Assembly (NCBI GenBank): GCA_903813345.2
Contig: CAIIXF020000012.1
Coordinates: 22,272,184 to 22,332,183 of the forward strand
Reading direction: 5' to 3'
Origin: Owenia fusiformis
Taxonomy: Eukaryota > Annelida > Polychaeta > Sabellida > Oweniidae
DNA: 60,000 nt
The translations under genes and the position numbers were made by a program. A model generated the notes under the pieces. It was not told the origin of the DNA. It worked only from the letters and a program-made list of their open reading frames with translations, and made no database searches. Shown in pieces: positions 35,901 to 47,900 of the stretch (the first letter of the stretch is position 1; each line of letters begins with the position of its first letter).

Positions 35901-38900
35901 ACAATTTTGCCTCTTGATTTTGAATCTTGGATAGATACCCAGCAGAGTGAAGACACAGGGTCACCTATATTCAAATTCTGGTACATGTTACTCCAATAAC
36001 AAGTTCTGTGTCTAACAAATGTTAGAGCTATGAGACTTGGGGACTTCAAGCTCTACAAAGAAACTATCTTCAAAATCATGACATGGTTTTTCTCCCTGGA
36101 TCATACCAATTATGCCTGCTGGGTACCTGTCCATGTAAGTGATATGGTTCAGTTCAAAGAAATCCACCCTGAAGTTCACAATGCTTTCATGAAGGGGCAT
36201 TTCACTGTCAGCAAGTCAAGAAGAAGCTTCTCCTCCATGTCAATAGACCAAGCCCATGAGCAAAATAATAGTGTGATCAAAAGTGAGGGTCGAGCTGTGG
36301 GGTTATTCGACAATCCAACCACATTACAGAAGTGGATGGTCGGTGGTCCAGAGATGGCAAGAATGTTAACTGAGTTTGAGAATGAGATGAAGGATAATGA
36401 TGATGAAGTCCTTGCAAACCATGAGCACAGTGTTAGTTATCAAACCAGTTTAAAGAAAGATGTCAATTCCCATACTGAGGTTATCAATGATTTAGGAAAC
36501 CCCTTTATTGCAACATCAAAGGAACTTGGACACTTGATACTAAAGATGTAATGTCGAGCAGTGCAGATGTGCAGACACATTGAACACAATTGAGAAAAAG
36601 GGGAAAAGTCAATGTGAAGTATATATAAAGGAGAGAATTATTGAATGATCAAAAGCCATCACAGACCCTATCAAGAGAAACAATTTCAAGATCTTCAAAC
36701 AACAAAAGAAGAAATCTAACTCAAGTTCAATGCTAGCAAGCTTGAAAAATGACACTGCACTATTTTCACAACTATACATAGCGTGCCAGAATAGAGACGG
36801 CAACTCAGATGAACTTTTATGACATGAGAACCAGGCATTCCCTCCATCCCTTTCTCAAGATGGCACAATCAAGACTGGACTCAAAGCAAATATCTTAAAA
36901 CCATTGGAAGACCTTGTTCCAAATATAGAGATCAATACACCAGATGTTGAAGCCCTGTTTCTTGATGGTGGCAATAGTCCACCTGCTGAAAACTCAAGAA
37001 GCAAGAACCTTCCTACAATACTCAAATGACATATTTAATAAGTATGTTGCAGATCAACTTAATAGAGTACAAAGACTTGATATTGTATGGGATCAATATG
37101 TACCAAATAGTGTCAAATCTTCAACAAGAAAAAAGCGTGGATCTGGAAAGCGTCAAATAGTTTATCCAGAAAACAAATTGCCAGGGAATTGGCCAGAATT
37201 TCTACGCTCGGAAGAAAAGTGATCTCTTTACCTTCCTTGCATCAAATGTCTCAGCCATTCCAGTACCAGAGAATAAAATCCTGATTACAATTGGGAATAC
37301 TGCAGAGGCATATCCTAAGCAGCATGTTTCTGAGATTTCACCATCATCCCATGAAGAGGCAGATTCCTGAATCTTTCTGCACATACATATATGATGCAAT
37401 GAAAAAAGGCTTCACAAAAATGATGATTATAATAATAATCTATAAAACAGCTGATTCAGACATTGTTGTTCTGGCAGTTAGTATAGCTGCACAACTTAAC
37501 ATTCAAGTCTGGCTCGCCTTTGGCAAGGGAAAGTCCTATAGATACCTTCCAGCCCACGAAATTGCCCATGTAATGACTCCTCAGAAAGCCATGTGTTCCA
37601 ATATTCCATGCTATGACTGGATGTGACACCACATCAGGCTTTAATGGAAAGTCTAAGACATCAGCCTGGAACCAATGGAGTACCTACCCTGAATTGACTA
37701 CAGTATTAACAGAAATCTCAATACGACCCAATACCCTGCTTGATGCCATGCCTATTTTAGAGCGGTTCATTATTCTGGTCTACAATAAAACAATGAAATG
37801 AAACATCAATCAATGCTGCGAGGAAGGAGATGTTCACAAAGAGGACTTCAATAATATCACACATTCCTCCAACATCAGATGCCCTTTTACAGCATATGAA
37901 TAGAGTCATATACTAAGCTGTATTTATTTTGGGGCAACCACTTACAGCGAATCCTCAAGTTCCTTCCCCAGCTGAGTGGGGCTGGATATTTGAAGACACC
38001 AAATGGATACCAAGGTGGACAACTTTACCCCAAGCATCAGACGCTTGCCAGGCTCTCATAAAGTGTAGCTGCAAAAACCAATGCATAACAACACGATGCA
38101 AGTGCCTGAAAGGAAATCTTGTTTGTACAGAATTATGTGTGTGTGATGGCAATTGTTCTTCATAAGGACACTGCAACATACCAAAAAGTAGCTATGAAAC
38201 TGATAGACACTAGTATAAATCCTTCTATTGATAAGATTAATAAAACTATGATTTAAAAATGTGTGCAAAGTGAAACTAAAGGAACTATGAAACAGATATA
38301 TGGACTCTAACTGCACTCAGAAGCCAAAAGAAACCACAAGCCAAACCGTATCTACCATTTTTTCTGTATATCTAAAAGATGGGTGTGACTCAAAACAAGC
38401 CTTTAACAGTGAAAAGGGTGAAAAATAATAGTCATGTGAAGCATTAGATATTGATGTAATTTTAAAATCATATATCACTTATTTTATTTACTCCTGCTAC
38501 TGTGATATGATGCAAAATATTCAATACAAGAAAAGTGGGCGTCGCCCATCACCACCCTTTAACATAGCAATTGAAAATCAATGGTATTTCATATTTTCAG
38601 TTCAACATTAACTTCTTAACATGATAAGGTAATATTAAATTTGAAGTATGAGCACAATTTAGTAAAAAAAATTATGTCGAAATTTTTTAGCCCCCCCCCT
38701 CCGTGACCATGGGGGGGGTAAGAATTGTAAAATTAGGGTAGTTCCTATGGAGCGATTTTTTGGCACAGTTGCTTTATTTAAAGAGTAGCAATCAGTGATC
38801 ATTTAAGGAAAGTTTCACGATTTGTTCCGCAAACGGCGATTACTTTACACTATTTATCCCGCTAAAGATCCAAAATAGTGGATCAACTTAATATTGAAAG

Positions 38901-41900
38901 GAATCTTTTTGTTAATAAAGCAAAGTGGCTCGTTGCCAAGCAAGTAACAAAAGATACCCAACTCATCACTATGCAATGGAAAATTTTACAGGGTATATAC
39001 CCCACAAATGTTATTTTAAAGAGGTACAGAATTAAGGAATCTGAAGTTTGTGACTTGTGATAACAAAGATAATACGGCACACTATTTTTTTAATTGTACA
39101 CGCACGAAAGCCTTTTGGGAAAAAGTAGATTACAAACTCAAGGTAAAAGATGTAGTTTATGGGGTTGAAAATAATAATGATTTGAATTTAAAAATTCTTC
39201 TAGGTAAAAGGATATTGAAATAGCAAATTTTTCAAAAGTAGATATTTTCAGTGTATATGAATCACTTAATTAAAAAATTCTTCCTTTTTTGTATAATTGC
39301 ATTCCATGTATGTAAATATGTTTTTGGGCAATAATTAAAAAAACAAAAACATTAAAGAATATGTCAAAATATATTGAGCATGAACATACACTTCTATTTC
39401 TATTTATTCATGAATGATATTATCAGACTGTGCTTTATAATATTAGCCAGTCTTTAGAGAGAATTGATTGACTGATAATTCGCAACAGATCATAGCCTGT
39501 TTAAGATATAGATTGTACATTATAGTTTGTACAGGGTGACCCAAAAATGCAACCCTCTCATTTTGGAACAACATTAAAATGTTTCTGTAATATACCCATT
39601 ACACAGGAAAATTAATGTAAATTCCATCAATCAAGAAAGTTGGATTTCTAAAATAGGGTTACAATTTTAGATCATACTGTACAATGAATATTTCAGATAA
39701 AGGAGCGTCAGATGCAAGGTATTTATCTCATGATGTTTGCACTGAGGGAACATATTCTCTACATCCAAAACATAGAGTCTGAAATCACACAGACAGGCCT
39801 TGGAGGACTCTGGGTAATCACCTCTTTTACTTATTTCATTGCAACCTTATGTAAAGGACTTGTCTCAATGGTTCCAATCTAAATTGTATGCATAGGCTGC
39901 TCAAACACACAGCCACTCTTGTCAATTGATTTATGGAACTGTGAATTTTTCTTTTATGAATAAATTCATGACAGAAACTCTTTGTTCAATATGAATATGT
40001 TCTCATTCATTAATAAAGTTATTGTATTTAAGTATATTTTGTTGACTTTGATGTTCTGTTTTGATTTTTGTTATTCAATGTTCTATTTTAGGGTAACAAA
40101 GGTGGCATTAGCATCAGGTTTGACATCTATGGTGTCAACATGTGTATAGTCAACTGTCATCTAGCTGCTCATCTTCACCAGCTCAATGAAAGAATAAATG
40201 TAAGTGAAATGCAGTACCTAGAAACTTAAAAACTTATTATGGGGAGGTGCCTATTGATTGTCTGTCTGCAGATCTGTCCTTCCATTCATCCATCAAACAG
40301 TGTCTTTCCATCTGTGAAATCTGCCAAACTGTCCATCCATCAAACAGTGTCTTTCCATCTGTGAAATCTGCCAAACTGTCCTTTCATCCATCCATCAAAC
40401 AGTGTCTTTCCATCTGTGATCTGCCAAACTGTCCTTCCATCCATCCATCAAACAGTGTCTTTCCATCTTTGATATCTGCCAAACTGTCCTTCCATCCATC
40501 CATCAAACAGTGTCTTTCCATCTGTGATATCTGCCAAACTGTCCTTTCATCCATCAAACAGTGTCTTTCCATCTGTGAAATCTGCCAAACTGTCCATCCA
40601 TCCATCAAACAGTGTCTTTCCATCTGTGAAATCTGCCAAACTGTCCTTTCATCCATCCATCAAACAGTGTCTTTCCATCTGTGAAATCTGCCAAACTGTC
40701 CTTCCATCCATCCATCAAACAGTGTCTTTCCATCTGTGAAATCTGCCAAACTGTCCATCCATCCATCCATCCATCCATCAAACAGTGTCTTTCCATCTGT
40801 GAAATCTGCCAAACTGTCCTTCCATCCATCCATCAAACAGTGTCTTTCCATCTGTGAAATCTGCCAAACTGTCCTTCCATCCATCCATCAAACAGTGTCT
40901 TTCCATCTGTGATCTGCCAAACTGTCCTTCCATCCATCCATCAAACAGTGTCTTTCCATCTTTGATATCTGCCAAACTGTCCTTCCATCCATCCATCAAA
41001 CAGTGTCTTTCCATCTGTGAAATCTGCCAAACTGTCCTTTCATCCATCCATCAAACAGTGTCTTTCCATCTGTGAAATCTGCCAAACTGTCCTTTCATCC
41101 ATCCATCAAACAGTGTCTTTCCATCTGTGAAATCTGCCAAACTGTCCATCCATCCATCCATCAAACAGTGTCTTTCCATCTGTGAAATCTGCCAAACTGT
41201 CCTTTCATCCATCCATCAAACAGTGTCTTTCCATCTGTGAAATCTGCCAAACTGTCCATCCATCCATCAAACAGTGTCTTTCCATCTGTGAAATCTGCCA
41301 AACTGTCCTTTCATCCATCCATCAAACAGTGTCTTTCCATCTGTGAAATCTGCCAAACTGTCCATCCATCCATCAAACAGTGTCTTTCCATCTGTGAAAT
41401 CTGCCAAACTGTCCATCCATCCATCAAACAGTGTCTTTCCATCTGTGAAATCTGCCAAACTGTCCTTTCATCCATCCATCAAACAGTGTCTTTCCATCTG
41501 TGATCTGCCAAACTGTCCTTCCATCCATCCATCAAACAGTGTCTTTCCATCTGTGAAATCTGCCAAACTGTCCTTTCATCCATCCATCAAACAGTGTCTT
41601 TCCATCTGTGAAATCTGCCAAACTGTCCTTCCATCCATCCATCAAACAGTGTCTTTCCATCTGTGATATCTGCCAAACTGTCCTTTCATCCATCCATCAA
41701 ACAGTGTCTTTCCATCTGTGAAATCTGCCAAACTGTCCTTTCATCCATCCATCAAACAGTGTCTTTCCATCTGTGAAATCTGCCAAACTGTCCTTCCATC
41801 CATCCATCAAACAGTGTCTTTCCATCTGTGAAATCTGCCAAACTGTCCTTTCATCCATCCATCAAACAGTGTCTTTCCATCTGTGAAATCTGCCAAACTG

Positions 41901-44900
41901 TCCTTCCATCCATCAAGCAGTGTCTTTCCATCTGTGAAATCTGCCAAACTGTCCTTCCATCCATCCATCAAACAGTGTCTTTCCATCTGTGAAATCTGCC
42001 AAACTGTCCTTTCATCCATCAAACAGTGTCTTTCCATCTGTGAAATCTGCCAAACTGTCCTTTCATCCATCCATCAAACAGTGTCTTTCCATTTATGAAA
42101 TCTGCCAAACTGTCCTTTCATCCATCCATCAAACAGTGTCTTTCCATCTGTGAAATCTGCCAAACTGTCCTTCCATCCATCCATCAAACAGTGTCTTTCC
42201 ATCTGTGATCTGCCAAACTGTCCTTCCATCCATCCATCAAACAGTGTCTTTCCATCTGTGAAATCTGCCAAACTGTCCTTTCATCCATCCATCAAACAGT
42301 GTCTTTCCATCTGTGATCTGCCAAACTGTCCTTCCATCCATCCATCAAACAGTGTCTTTCCATCTGTGAAATCTGCCAAACTGTCCTTTCATCCATCCAT
42401 CAAACAGTGTCTTTCCATTTATGAAATCTGCCAAACTGTCCTTTCATCCATCCATCAAACAGTGTCTTTCCATCTGTGAAATCTGCCAAACTGTCCTTTC
42501 ATTCATCCATCAAACAGTGTCTTTCCATCTGTGAAATCTGCCAAACTGTCCTTCCATCCATCCATCAAACAGTGTCTTTCCATCTGTGAAATCTGCTAAA
42601 CTGTCCTTTCGTCCATCCATCAAACAGTGTCTTTCCATCTGTGAAATCTGCCAAACTGTTCTTCCATCCATCCATCAAACAGTGTCTTTCCATCTTTGAA
42701 ATCTGCCAAACTGTCCTTCCATCCATCCATCAAACAGTGTCTTTCCATCTGTGAAATCTGCCAAACTGTCCTTCCATCCATCCATCAAACAGTGTCTTTC
42801 CATCTGTGAAATCTGCCAAACTGTCCTTCCATCCATCCATCAAACAGTGTCTTTCCATCTGTGATATCTGCAAATCTGTCCTTCCATCCATCCATCAAAC
42901 AGTGTCTTTCCATCTGTGAAATCTGCCAAACTGTCCTTTCATCCATCCATCAAACAGTGTCTTTCCATCTATGATATCTGCCAAACTGTCCTTTCATCCA
43001 TCCATCAAACAGTGTCTTTCCATCTGTGAAATCTGCAAATCTGTCCTTCCATCCATCCATCAAACAGTGTCTTTCCATCTGTGAAATCTGCCAAACTGTC
43101 CTTCCATCCATCCATCAAACAGTGTCTTTCCATCTGTGATATCTGCCACACTGTCCTTCCATCCATCAAACAGTGTCTTTCCATCTGTGAAATCTGCCAA
43201 ACTGACCTTCCATCCATCCATCAAACAGTGTCTTTCCATCTGTGATATCTGCCAAACTGTCCTTCCTTCCATCCATCAAACAGTATCTTTCCATCTGTGA
43301 TATCTGCAAATCTGTCCTTCCATCCATCCATCAAACAGTGTCTTTCCATCTGTGATATCTGCAAATCTGTCCTTCCATCCATCCATCAAACAGTGTCTTT
43401 CCATCTGTGAAATCTGCCAAACTGTCCTTCCATCCATCCATCAAACAGTGTCTTTCCATCTGTGAAATCTGCCAAACTGTCCTTTCATCCATCCATCAAA
43501 CAGTGTCTTTCCATCTGTGATCTGCCAAACTGTCCTTCCATCCATCCATCAAACAGTGTCTTTCCATCTGTGAAATCTGCCAAACTGTCCTTTCATCCAT
43601 CCATCAAACAGTGTCTTTCCATCTGTGATATCTGCCAAACTGTCCTTTCATCCATCCATCAAACAGTGTCTTTCCATCTGTGAAATCTGCCAAACTGTCC
43701 TTCCATCCATCCATCAAACAGTGTCTTTCCATCTGTGATATCTGCCAAACTGTCCTTTCATCCATCCATCAAACAGTGTCTTTCCATCTGTGAAATCTGC
43801 CAAACTGTCCTTCCATCCATCCATCAAACAGTGTCTTTCCATCTGTGAAATCTGCCAAACTGTCCTTTCATTTATGGAAACTATCATTTATATCTGAATG
43901 AATCCATTTTATAAGTATCCTTGCATGTAATTTACACCAATGATTCTAGCTCTTACTTTTGCCTCCTGTTTTGTTTTTTGTTTTTGCATCATCAACCCTC
44001 ATCCTTCAGGGAGTTCCATGAAATAGATAAATAAGTTAAATCTATTTTAAATTTGAATACATAGAATAATGGTACTTTCTGCCAATTTACATTCTTACTT
44101 TATTCCTGTTCACTTTAGTATTCCTTGCTGGTGGACCATCCTCGTTTCATACATTTCATATATACAGTAATTCATTTTCTCTTGCATTCACCCTTGACAC
44201 TACAGTTAAAATGTCAATTAGTCATATTTATCAATTATTGTTTCTATTTTCAGGATTTTGAAGATATAATTGAGACACAAAGGTTTAGAGATAAAGATGT
44301 CGACTATGTCCTTGATCACGAGTGAGTTAACATCATAAATTCCTTTTTGGCTTCTTCCATATTTTAATACTGTATTCAATTATAAATGAAAGTTCACAAG
44401 TCACTCAAATATCTGAATCAGTACAAGATATAGCTTAACCTATCTAATTGTATGCGAGCCATCTCACCTTTTATTTCCAATTTTATGTCACCACCAGAAG
44501 TGGTAACATATTGTTGTAGTCTTCAGCTTTTTTGTGTTGTGTATTCGGCAGTTGGTGTCTGTCAACAGTATACAATTGTTGACCTCTCCAAAGGTCAACC
44601 GGCAAAATTGTATACCGAGACTGTAAACCGAGAAACTACTGTTGACAGAGACCGAAGGTCGAGGTCAACAGTAGTTTCAAGGTTTACAGTCGAGGTATAT
44701 GATTTTGACGGTTGACCGAATGGAGAGGTCTACAATTGTTTTGTTAGTCAGAAGAAACTAATAATACACATAGGCCTATAGACGACAGTCGTCAATCATG
44801 GCTTCATTTCACAATCTTCTCCCCGAACCCCGCCAGCAATAATCTTTTAAGAAAATCTGAAGACAGTTGAAGCTAAACTCTCTGTTTTCGGCACATAACT

Positions 44901-47900
44901 GCGTACTCATTAGTAAACTTTAAATGTTAATTTTGCGTTTCTATTTGTATTTTTGCTATACTCGTCGTGTAGAAAAGTATCACTTTCATCAACGTTTACA
45001 AAATGTCCGTCTACCATGTTTTTTTCTGTCAGCATTGTGACGTCATATTTCCCATAATTCACAAGTGTAGTACAGTAACATACGCGGTCAATAATATGAT
45101 ATCCCATGATGCACAAGTGAGGTACAGGCAAAAATGTTGACCGCTAATAGACCAATCAGATGCGAGTATTTACAGTGAGGTACTAACAATAACAAATGGC
45201 AAATAGTGACGTTTTGCATGTTAATGGGTTCTTCTAATGCTGTCCCTTCTCTACCACTTTTTGATTTTATATTGGTCATTTTCAGCTATGTCTTCTGGAT
45301 AGGTGATCTAAACTTTAGGATAGAAGAGTTAGACAAAGGGGATATAGAGAACAGAATAGCAAATCAAGACCTCCAATCTATGGCACACCATGACCAGGTA
45401 AAATAAAAGATTTTCAGAGAATGGAATGGGAAGGATTGTTGTGCCATATTTTATAAAGCAAAGGAACAGGTCAGAGAGGGGTAATTTAAGTTTAGAATTT
45501 CTCTCATTCATGAATTATACTGTATACACATAAAGTCGTAACTGTCATCTCAACTCTCTGAAATTAAACACGAAACATTAACTGGAATTAATCTGAATCA
45601 AATTAAACTTCAAGTATTTTTTCTAGCTAAACAAGATACGAAAAGAGCAGATAGCATTCTTAGACTTTGAAGAAGGAAGTGTGAATTTTAATCCAACTTA
45701 CAAGTATGATACGAATACAGACAATTACGATACTAGGTAAGTTAGAATTTATTATGTGATGGGTCTTTAGCTACGTTCACACCAACGGCGAATGCCATGC
45801 TTTAAATCGACGAGCAAAGTGCCGTCATTTTTGTTTACTTTTCCAAAAATGATAAGCTCTGATACGCTCTGATTTCCCGTTTTGTTGCGGTTCCTCATGC
45901 TTTGATCCCGCTTCGATCAGGCTTTGTTACGCTTGAAATCACGCTTTGATAATCTTTGATAAGCATTATTACGCTTTGATGCGATTATGACGCTTCAAAT
46001 CAGGCTCTGATACGATTGCCAAGCTCTGTTGTGCATGGTTACGCTCTGTTAAGCTCTGTCACGCATTTGAAAATGTCGAGATCGCCGAGCTTTTCTACGA
46101 CCTATTACAACCCGACGCTTTAATCAAGCTTTGTTAAGCTTTCGTGCCGCTTTACAAGCCGCTTTAAAGCGCCACCAAAGCGGCGTTGGTGTGAACGTAA
46201 TTTAAGTAACCTGTTTGATTTTTATTTCACCACCAAGTATTACAAAACATTCATGTTCTAGTCTTCATTATTGATGACTGTTAGTCATACAGCAGTGGTA
46301 TATATGTATGGTGACATCTATATTGTAACCATTTGCAGATGATGAGATTTTGTCAATGCCCTGTTTATACTCGTAAATTAAGATACTGTTATGAATCAGA
46401 TTCAGTTGTGGGAGTTGTACAACAGTACAAATGAATTTATTAAAACTGTAAGCGATTTTTTAATTCACACACAATAAACAGAAACACGAGTAAATAGCTC
46501 AAATATATCAGAGTAAAATATTTCATATTGTTTATTCACTTGTGATTGTACATATTAATTATGATGTAAGTTTTGGTTATAGTCTATTTTAACTCATAAA
46601 CACTTATATGTGTATTTTTAGCAAAAAACAAAGGAAGCCTGCATGGACTGACAGAATATTGTGGATGGTCCATGATGATGCTTTTCAAAATCAAACGTTG
46701 AGTGTTGATCAGAGGTCCTATACAAGACTAGATGGCCAGCTATACACTGACAGTGACCATAGACCTGTACAGTCTCAATTCATCATACAAGTAAGTTAAG
46801 TTGAAAAATACAAGGATGAAACTTACATGTGAGATATGACTCTGAAACAGTGATTTCACAACATATATTAAGTATGAGTTCCAGTATAGTTTGAGGGTTC
46901 TCATAATTATACTGAATTAACTTGAATGTTCTTGAGTCATTAACTTCATTGTCCATATATATGCATCAGGAACTACATTATCTTGTCTTTTTTGCCTCCC
47001 AATACAAAATATATTATCTGTCTATTTAGCTAACTTGCTATAAACATTTTCCCTGGACTCATATGCATGGTTATCTATTGCAAGAGCCTCGTACCTAGGA
47101 TCTGCAATAGGAACCTCATACCCGTCTTGTACATTTTGAATCCCAACTGGATTAAGTGGAGGTGTTTTAATGGAATCATTTGCATTGTTGATCTTCTGTG
47201 TGCCTTTATTCTGCTTATTTTTATGTCTCCTGAAAATAGAAATTTACAAATTTGTAATATTTTGAAATCCTTTACAATAACTTATTTATTCATGATAAAT
47301 ACTCTTAAGAAAATTAGTATTGTGTCATTTGTGAACTCAATTAATCAAATAAATGAGTTCTTTTTTGTTTCTTGGGATTTCCAACTGTTTGGATTTGCCA
47401 TTTTCAAGATTTGATTCAACAATAGCCAAATGTATGTTATGTACTCCGTCAATTTGATAATGTTTTTATATCAACTTATTTCATTTATGAACCTATGAGC
47501 TATATTGAATTTATGATTCACCATACCTGAACATGTAAACTATGACAATTATTAGAATCAGTAGGGCCATGAGTCCTAGTACCAAACCCACTATAGCTGA
47601 AACAGCAGCAATGCAATGTTCAATAAGTTTTATGAGTTTGGGATATTAGGGCTTGTTACGATCATGACTGACTGTGTTTTGATGCCCCCTTTTCTTGCTG
47701 GTGTTTCCCTTTTTGCTAGTTCTGCTTCAGACATATTCAGTGCTTTTTCACACCGTTTGCTATTTGCACATAACTTAATTTTATTATTCCATTTTGTCCC
47801 GAACATATGAAATGTCATGTTTATTTATGGTAAATCTTGGAGACATCATAGAATTAATCATCATGCCCGTAGCCAGGTTTTGGTTAGGGGGGGCTAGAAC

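Larger units (their letters stand above)
33909..39366 (+). mobile_element. Tx1/L1-like LINE insertion with 19-bp target duplication
   Basis: AACATTAAAGAATATGTCA is present at 33909-33927 and again at 39348-39366, and the inserted sequence ends in an A-rich tail. About 34 bp directly after the first copy duplicate the neighbouring exon end and donor (filler), then LINE sequence starts near 33962. The element is interrupted at 35142-38864 by a TIR transposon. It lies in a 5-phosphatase intron in the same orientation as the gene. Confidence 0.9.

Noticed and set aside
40247-43683. Long repetitive reading frames rich in HPSIKQCLSIC or MERHCLMDGW
   Set aside because: They are open only because the minisatellite unit lacks stops in some frames; unit length varies and frames break.
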